In this document: one piece after another, positions 59,401 to 64,000 of the stretch
Position numbering within the stretch: position 1 is the first letter of the stretch
How the letters are laid out: each line of letters begins with the position of its first letter
Assembly: GCA_034509425.1 (NCBI GenBank)
Contig: JAVTVJ010000220.1
Location: 1,984,001-2,048,000 of the forward strand
Length of the DNA stretch: 64,000 nt
Reading direction: 5' to 3'
Source of the DNA: Eopsaltria australis
Lineage: Eukaryota; Chordata; Aves; Passeriformes; Petroicidae
Program-made: the position numbers and the translations under genes
Notes under the pieces: model-generated
The model's input: the letters and a program-made list of their open reading frames with translations, nothing else
Told to the model about the DNA's origin: nothing
Databases searched by the model: none

Positions 59401-62400
59401 CTGCACAGTTACAGGCAAAGAAAATCACAGGAAAGAACAAGCAGCCAAAGTCATCCAGAGGTGCTGGAAGATGTACAAAAGCAAGGTGAGATTCTCCTAT
59501 CAAGGAACAGCAAGGATATCCCCCTTTGAATCTTACTCTTGTTTTAGCATCTATCCACACATCTTGATAGATTAAAATATTTTATTTCCTTGATTTAGGC
59601 AAGGGTTGGGACGGGTGTTTTCTGTGTCTTTTAATTGTTGGGGAAAATTGGGAAATTTATTTTTTATAATCTGTTTTTTATTAGATAAAACTTGTACATA
59701 TTTGTGGCATTAACTGGGCATTTTTCATTTCAGAAGGAAGAAATTGCTCTGGATGAGGTGAGTGTGTTTATGACACCCAAAAAACAGTTCAACAGATTTA
59801 ATTTGTATCAAAGGGCAAACAGCCAAGACAATATTTATTCTTCAGGCTGGCTGTAATCTTCCTTCCAACATCCTGATTTTGTTTCATATATTTTGTCAGT
59901 GTTTCCCTTTTGCTCTCAAATTTTCCATACTTGATACCTCCTGCAAGATGAAGACTTCTGAAAATTCTGAGCAAAATCTGATACCAACAGACACAGAAGT
60001 TTTTCTGAATGAGATAATTCAAATCATGATTTAATTTTCATTATGATGAATCTTCAGAAAGATTTGAAATAGGGTTTGAAACTTTTGCTAAGGAGAAGTG
60101 TCTGTCAGAATTATGAAGACATTGACAGGTTTGTCACACAGAGTCACTTCTTGATGAATGTTTTGCAAAAGGGTTATAATTAAACTGTTTTTTTTCAAAT
60201 AACACAGTGTAGCATCTTACCTTTGTTTCTTCCAGACCATTAAAAATCCAACTTTCAGAAATTAGAACAAATTCTAATCATGTGACACAAACATGCTGTT
60301 CTAAATGCTTCTTGTTGATCATAACCCAGTAAAATCTCTGAGGGGAGTGGAAGGCCTTACATTCAGTGTAATCACAACAAGGTCTGCCAGGCTTGACTTG
60401 GTTTCTGATGGTACCAGAGCATCTCAGAGCCCTCTGGGCAGGCAGAACCTGATGTGGGAATGGGAGCATGGTGCTGTGTTGGTAAAACACAGGCTGGTGT
60501 TGGCAGCTGGAACTTCACTGCATTTGATAGGATCAGTCCTGAACACCTCCCAGATGGAATTTAAACCCCAGAGCTGACCCTGGGGGGGTGATGTCTGTGG
60601 CTTTTCTTTCAGAGGAGCTAATGGCCACTTCTCTCCATGGCAGGCAGTTGTTGTGCTCCAGGCAGCCTTCAGAGGACATTTATCTCGACAGAAAATGCTG
60701 CTGGATTTTGGGGTGCCTGATGCAAAGTCTCACACCCAGGTAATTGTGGGGGCAGATGGGTATCCCAGCATCACTCTGTGTTTATCTTGCAGTGTAAAGG
60801 GCTTCACTTCCAGGCTTAATTCATTGAATCACCTGGTGATTGTTTAATGTGCTGGTTGGCAACACCACTGTAATTCTAGAAAGATACTGAGCTCATTCCC
60901 TGGCTTCCCTTCTTACTTTCTGTAGTTCACACTTTTTCTTAGAAGTAAAGCTGTAACTTGTCAGCCTTGTGGCCTGTAAGACTTTAACGAGGTCTTTTTC
61001 CCCTGGTTTTCCCATCATATAATACACCCTTTAACTTTAATTTGGAGTGCTGTTCAAAACTACCATGTCTCTATTACTGGAGTAATAGATAAACTTTTTT
61101 TACCAAAGTTCAGCAATAGGAGTCTGGAAAATATCTTTGGATTGAAAGCTAAAGGACTCTTGGTGTGGCATGCTCAGCCCAAGACTTGATGTCCTCTATC
61201 ATGTCCAGTTTGCTCCAGATTATTTAGTTCCAAATATGAAACAATTTCCTTACCAATTAAACATTCAGTTTCTGTAAATCATTTGCCAGGGTTTATAAAT
61301 ATCCTTTGGACCTTTAGCAGGCTATAGTTAATTTGTAATTCTCCATCCAGGTTGTCTATCTGATTGCACTTTCCATGCTCTTTGATTCTGCTAAACTGGC
61401 CCAATGTAGGAGGACTGAATACTTGACTTGATACAAGCAGAAGATAAATCCATTATGAAGGTTGTCTTACCTCCTTAATCTTCAAAAGGTTTCCTTCCTG
61501 GAAAATAAATGAACTTTCCTTGCAGGTGTCTTCCTTTCATTAATTGAATGCTGATGCTTCAAAGCTTATATGATGATCAGATTTGCATTTCCTGCTGATT
61601 TAGTCTTACAGAACCTTTAAAACTGCAGGCCAAAAGATTGGGATGTTTGTTCTACTGCCAGTTTCCCAATCAAGAGTGAGATTGTGAAAGGTTCAGTCAA
61701 GCTTCTGTGCAGTCTGTGAAAGGTCAGTTTTCTTTAATCTGATTGCTTTGCAGAACTCCTGCCTGCCTTCCATGTCAGACTCCTTGAGCTTTTCTTCTGA
61801 TTGCAAGGAGAGAGATGAGGTTGTGACATTCATCCAGTCCATTTTCAGGGCTCACTTAGCACGTACAGGACTGCTTCAGGAGAGGTAAGTGAGGAGTAGA
61901 TACTTCTGCAACATGCAGTAGCAAAATTGTTTTTATTACAGGAGAGGAGTGTTTTTTTAGTAGAATTTTAGTGTGGGTTCCTTGGGAGAGAAGGAGAACA
62001 AGGCCATTGTGACAAAAAAGACAAGGGAGAGCATGTTCCTGAGAAGATTCAAAAGATGTGCAAATAAAAGGAGCTTTGTGGCAGCAGAAGTCTTCCCATA
62101 CCTGCTGCATGTTCTCTTCCACAGCAGTGAGTGGAAGCAAAGTAAAATAATTCCTGTTTGGAACAGAAAGGTTACTGTTGCTGTCACACAGATTGCTGAT
62201 ACATTTGCTTAATGTGTGAATCTGAAGCCCTGCCATGTGCAGGTAAAGGGTTCTGTGGAGGAAGAAGAGGGAGAAGCTGGAATGCCACCAAGTGACTGAG
62301 CTCAGGCAGAGTGCAGGGATTTGATTGCTGCTTAGGTTTATGGGGACTCTGGCTTGAGAAATCCTTCCTTTCTCTCCAGGGTTTACTGCTCTGAAAGTTT

Positions 62401-62688
62401 TTAATGTTGGCTGCCATAGTTACAAGGAGAGTTACATGGCTGTCACCTCACTTTGGTGTCTGGGTTCCCTTCTGCAGGTGATAAGGCAGCAACACAAGAA
62501 ACTTTTCAGCACAGCCTGTGAAGAGAGACTGCAGATTCTGCTCTGTGCCTCATGCTCTGTGTCTCTTTGCAGGCCCTCTGTGCCCAGTGCCCCCAGTGGG
62601 AAAGCAGATCCTGCAGTTCCCATCACAGAGAAGAAACCAGGCTCAGCAGCACTCCAGAGACCTTCAGTCCTCACATCTCCTCTTCCTG
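44451..62688 (+). CDS. IQCE: IQCE, IQ motif-containing protein E (21 coding exons, 3' end beyond window)
   Basis: Exons: 44451-44492, 46212-46259, 46861-46903, 47716-47856, 48149-48280, 49248-49318, 49593-49706, 50311-50361, 50886-50956, 51175-51247, 51643-51692, 54254-54411, 54841-54896, 55201-55409, 56189-56293, 57073-57175, 59390-59485, 59734-59757, 60644-60739, 61754-61884, 62573-62688. They join in phase to 643 codons (human 695). Conserved parts: [40 protein letters not shown] and [16 protein letters not shown]. Residues about 140-490 are mostly heptad-like coiled coil. Three IQ-type calmodulin-binding motifs follow at about 507-521, 534-544 and 588-598. IQCE with EFCAB7 anchors EVC-EVC2 in the EvC zone at the base of primary cilia and promotes Hedgehog output. 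The last acidic exon (human ends with a DDSDDIVIAP-type tail) is not in the window. Divergent partner of BRAT1. Confidence 0.96.
44750..44975 (+). mobile_element. CR1 LINE 3' fragment in IQCE intron 1
   Basis: Carries GGAAGAATTTCTTCACAGAA, TGGAATGGGCTGCCCAGGGA and GGAGGTGTTTAAGGGAAGAC, standard CR1 3' region text, ending GATATTGGAGGGCTTTTCCA then GCCTAAATATTTCGGTAATTCTGTG. About 225 bases, 5' truncated, same direction as IQCE, only 260 bases after its first donor. Confidence 0.95.
45866..45913 (+). mobile_element. CR1 LINE tail fragment in IQCE intron 1
   Basis: GTTCTTTGAGGTCCTTTCCA followed by ACCCAAACCATTCTCTGG is the last part of a CR1 3' end. Confidence 0.75.
46212..46259 (+). CDS. IQCE: IQCE coding exon 2 (residues 15-30)
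   Basis: Acceptor CTTTCCCAG, donor ATG/GTGAGT. Encodes [16 protein letters not shown], matching human GDDSLSAVTFDSDVET. Confidence 0.92.
46861..46903 (+). CDS. IQCE: IQCE coding exon 3 (residues 31-45)
   Basis: Acceptor GTCTTTCAG, donor CCAA/GTAAGT. Encodes the basic segment [14 protein letters not shown], like human KAKRKAFHKPP. Confidence 0.93.
47671..47710. repeat. (TTTA)n microsatellite at the IQCE exon 4 acceptor
   Basis: About eight TTTA-type units with some T-run interruption, ending five bases before the AG of the exon 4 acceptor. It replaces the ordinary polypyrimidine tract. Confidence 0.95.
47716..47856 (+). CDS. IQCE: IQCE coding exon 4 (residues 45-92)
   Basis: Acceptor TTTTTTCTAG formed by the end of a (TTTA)n repeat; donor CAAG/GTACTA. 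Encodes [20 protein letters not shown] and later [11 protein letters not shown], equivalent to human KLWLGTAK. Confidence 0.92.
48149..48280 (+). CDS. IQCE: IQCE coding exon 5 (residues 92-136)
   Basis: Acceptor TCTTGGCAG, donor AATG/GTAAAC. Encodes [20 protein letters not shown] followed by SSN, aligned with human VKRPHLRRSASN. Confidence 0.92.
49248..49318 (+). CDS. IQCE: IQCE coding exon 6 (residues 136-159)
   Basis: Acceptor TTTCTGTAG, donor AAG/GTACAG. Encodes [20 protein letters not shown] then LKK, nearly identical to human. Confidence 0.96.
49593..49706 (+). CDS. IQCE: IQCE coding exon 7, start of the coiled coil (residues 160-197)
   Basis: Acceptor CTCTTTTAG, donor AGG/GTAGGT. Encodes [20 protein letters not shown] and QLLDPSR. 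Confidence 0.96.
50311..50361 (+). CDS. IQCE: IQCE coding exon 8 (residues 198-214)
   Basis: Acceptor ATGTTGCAG, donor TGG/GTGAGA. Encodes [17 protein letters not shown]; human has GTDFVRTLAEKRPDASW. Confidence 0.94.
50886..50956 (+). CDS. IQCE: IQCE coding exon 9 (residues 215-238)
   Basis: Acceptor TTTCTGTAG, donor TTAA/GTATGA. Encodes [20 protein letters not shown] then NTI. Confidence 0.95.
51175..51247 (+). CDS. IQCE: IQCE coding exon 10 (residues 238-262)
   Basis: Acceptor TATTTTCAG, donor GAG/GTACAT. Encodes [20 protein letters not shown] then YYEE, close to human. Confidence 0.96.
51643..51692 (+). CDS. IQCE: IQCE coding exon 11 (residues 263-279)
   Basis: Acceptor TATTTCACAG, donor AAAA/GTATGT. 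Encodes [17 protein letters not shown] 2.56-kb intron without recognisable exon follows. Confidence 0.94.
51693..54253 (+). other. IQCE: IQCE intron 11 (2.56 kb)
   Basis: AT-rich intron in which I find no exon, nameable repeat or RNA gene. Human IQCE has extra residues (EKKTGAKRQKKMG) at this junction that are not obvious here. Confidence 0.75.
54254..54411 (+). CDS. IQCE: IQCE coding exon 12 (residues 279-332)
   Basis: Acceptor CTTTTCCAAG, the only nearby AG that keeps the frame; donor AAAAA/GTGTGT. Encodes [20 protein letters not shown] and [20 protein letters not shown], matching the human SLSRSVQELTEENQSLKEDL block. Confidence 0.92.
54841..54896 (+). CDS. IQCE: IQCE coding exon 13 (residues 332-350)
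   Basis: Acceptor TTGTGTTTAG, donor AAG/GTAAGT. Encodes [18 protein letters not shown]; human YVEWSKPRLLRRIVELEK. Confidence 0.95.
55201..55409 (+). CDS. IQCE: IQCE coding exon 14 (residues 351-420)
   Basis: Acceptor CCTGCTTAG, donor AAGGA/GTAAGT. A serine-rich linker ([20 protein letters not shown]) leads into coiled coil [20 protein letters not shown]. Confidence 0.92.
56189..56293 (+). CDS. IQCE: IQCE coding exon 15 (residues 420-455)
   Basis: Acceptor ACCTTTGTAG, donor TTAAG/GTAACA. Encodes [20 protein letters not shown]; human [18 protein letters not shown]. Confidence 0.95.
57073..57175 (+). CDS. IQCE: IQCE coding exon 16, end of the coiled coil (residues 455-489)
   Basis: Acceptor CCAACCATAG, donor AAG/GTACAG. 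Encodes [20 protein letters not shown] and [14 protein letters not shown]. Confidence 0.94.
57176..59389 (+). other. IQCE: IQCE intron 16 (2.2 kb)
   Basis: No exon, nameable repeat or RNA gene recognised. The human protein has a long Pro/Ser-rich linker before its first IQ motif; most of that linker is absent here, which fits a direct joining of exons 16 and 17 but leaves room for an unrecognised exon. Confidence 0.7.
59390..59485 (+). CDS. IQCE: IQCE coding exon 17, first IQ motif (residues 490-521)
   Basis: Acceptor CTCCTTTGCAG, donor AAG/GTGAGA. Contains [15 protein letters not shown], an incomplete IQ motif lacking the central Gly; human AAARVLQAQWKVYKHK. Confidence 0.94.
59734..59757 (+). 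CDS. IQCE: IQCE coding exon 18, 24-base microexon (residues 522-529)
   Basis: Acceptor CATTTCAG, donor GAG/GTGAGT. Encodes only KEEIALDE, which aligns with human KKKAVLDE between the first two IQ motifs. Both flanking introns are phase 0, so skipping would keep the frame. Confidence 0.9.
60644..60739 (+). CDS. IQCE: IQCE coding exon 19, second IQ motif (residues 530-561)
   Basis: Acceptor CCATGGCAG, donor CAG/GTAATT. Contains [19 protein letters not shown], a full-consensus IQ motif. Confidence 0.96.
61754..61884 (+). CDS. IQCE: IQCE coding exon 20, third IQ motif (residues 562-605)
   Basis: Acceptor GCTTTGCAG, donor GAGAG/GTAAGT. Contains [19 protein letters not shown], an IQ motif with Ala in place of Gly, like human IIQSALRAHLAR. 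Confidence 0.95.
62573..62688 (+). CDS. IQCE: IQCE coding exon 21 (residues 605-644, last exon seen)
   Basis: Acceptor TCTCTTTGCAG, donor CCTG/GTAATC. Encodes a Pro/Ser-rich stretch ([20 protein letters not shown]). It fits phase and position but has low sequence conservation. The final exon is expected to the right of the window. Confidence 0.78.
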
Positions 62689-64000
62689 GTAATCTCCCTC
62701 CCCTGTGTTCCAAAGCCTGGGTGTTCTGAGTGGGTGCATGCACAGTTTTACAGAGAACATCTGCATGTGCACACACATGTGCATCCTTGTACTCCCTGTG
62801 TGTGGCTTCATTTGGTGACATGTTGCTTCTACTGGCACGTGCAGTCCCCTGCATACAAAATAAAAGCTGTGACACTCTCAGCACCAGCTTCTTCACAGGG
62901 CTTTGTCTGTTTGTCCCAGCTGTGGCTTGGAAGGTCTCTCTGGTGTAAGTGGTAATTATTGAGGGAACGTGGTGTTCCCCTCTATTGCCTCTCTGCTTCC
63001 TTTTCAGCCCTGTATCTGGAGTTTGGTACTTCCCGTCACATTTTGGGCCCTTAGCCACAAACAAGCTGAGAGAATTTCCACCACCCTGACTTAGTTTCTG
63101 CAGAAGACAGACAGACATCTGCTGCAAAGAGCCATCCTAGGCAGCCATGTGTATTTAGTCACTTTTTTTCAGCAGTTTTCAGTTGCTGCAGTAAGGGGAA
63201 AAATGAAGTCCTGGATAACCTTGCCAGCAAGTACTACTGTAATACAAACTGAGAAAATCTGTCTCTTTCATGGCTCTTGTGCCATTTGGTTTTCTTCTTG
63301 GATTCTTTACTGCTGTTTGTGAGAAGGTGGAGTTCAAGCCAGAGAGGCTTTCAGGAGGATGTTAGAAGTCCTGAGTGGGAAAGGCAAAACAGTGCTGCAG
63401 ATAAGACCCTTAGACATGCAGCTTCAAAGAAGCTAAATTGAAAAGGGCTGGTTCTGTCCAGAGTGGGATATTTTAGACTTTTATGAACCAGTTGGGAAAA
63501 AAAGGAGCGACTTTGAGTGTGACCTGAGAAATCCTGACTTGGTTTTTTTGTCAATGAAAAGCTGCCAGTCCCTGCAGACTTGCTCAGAGGCAGAGAATGC
63601 TGTAAGCAGTGAGGCTGTTTCTCTAAGATAGGAGGTGGGGAGTAAGCCAGATTTGCAGGGGTTGTGAAAACAGAGGTAACACTTCAGTGGAAGAAAATGT
63701 GTTTGAGAAACTTCACTGTGTTCCATATTCAGAGGCACATTCTGCTTTGTGAAGGAGTAGGTAGTACTTGCTTCTGAAGATGTTTGAGTTTTGAGTGACT
63801 TTAATTATGTCTGGTGATAGTATCCAGGAAAAAAATAGTGCTGCAGCACCCTGTTTTGCCTGAGCTCTACTGCAGTACTCATTGTTGGCATGCTTACTCC
63901 AAAGCCAGAGTAAATCAGCTGTGAAATTCTACTCAAAGAGAAAGAAGGACCAAGCACATTTAAGGGATTCTGAGGCCCAAAGAGGAGTGTAAGATGAAGC
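62689..64000 (+). other. IQCE: IQCE intron 21, running off the window
   Basis: I searched for a terminal exon encoding an acidic DDSDDIV-type tail and did not see one. The sequence looks intronic to the window end. Confidence 0.6.

Noticed and set aside
62689..64000. Terminal IQCE exon or TTYH3 inside the window
   Set aside because: No acidic terminal exon of IQCE and no multi-pass membrane exon of TTYH3 could be read in this segment.

Overview
The window is vertebrate nuclear DNA, almost certainly from a bird. Three protein genes with canonical GT/AG introns can be read exon by exon. The intergenic and intronic DNA carries 3' ends of CR1 retrotransposons (the TTTAAGGTCC / CCTTCCAACCCAAACCATTC type tail), which are the typical avian dispersed repeat. 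Introns are short and the promoters are CpG islands. I see no bacterial operon, CRISPR array, tRNA or rRNA gene.

Layout from left to right. (1) 1-1150: AT-rich sequence ending in an ATTAAA signal, possibly the last part of the 3' UTR of a plus-strand gene to the left; GNA12 is the syntenic candidate. (2) 6190-14455: AMZ1 on the minus strand, six coding exons giving about 503 residues with an intact archaemetzincin zinc site. Its probable promoter is a large minisatellite-rich CpG island at about 20.9-22.6 kb, so 14.5-21.9 kb is probably its first intron. (3) 22.6-35.3 kb: no recognisable gene, but an orphan CpG-rich segment at 29.6-30.1 kb and several AT-rich blocks that look like candidate regulatory elements. 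(4) 35340-43836: BRAT1 on the minus strand, 13 coding exons, about 837 residues (854 from an upstream in-frame ATG). (5) 43.6-44.6 kb: a CpG-island promoter shared head to head by BRAT1 and IQCE. (6) 44451-62688 and onward: IQCE on the plus strand, 21 coding exons seen. Only the short acidic C-terminal end seems to lie beyond the window.

The genes do not form one pathway. BRAT1 is a HEAT-repeat protein of the ATM/BRCA1 DNA-damage response and of the Integrator endonuclease (INTS9/INTS11). IQCE is a ciliary scaffold that holds EVC/EVC2 at the cilium base for Hedgehog signalling. AMZ1 is a predicted zinc peptidase. The BRAT1-IQCE divergent pair also exists in human. AMZ1 lying directly behind BRAT1 on the same strand differs from the human order as I recall it (BRAT1, IQCE, TTYH3, AMZ1, GNA12).

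The points most worth a second look are the tandem repeats placed at functional sites. A 14-unit array before the first AMZ1 coding exon repeats a 3' splice-site-like sequence. A (TTTA)n tract forms the acceptor region of IQCE exon 4. A GGCACC hexanucleotide repeat lies upstream of, and in frame with, the BRAT1 start. All gene identities rest on my recollection of the human proteins and on reading frames, not on a database search.
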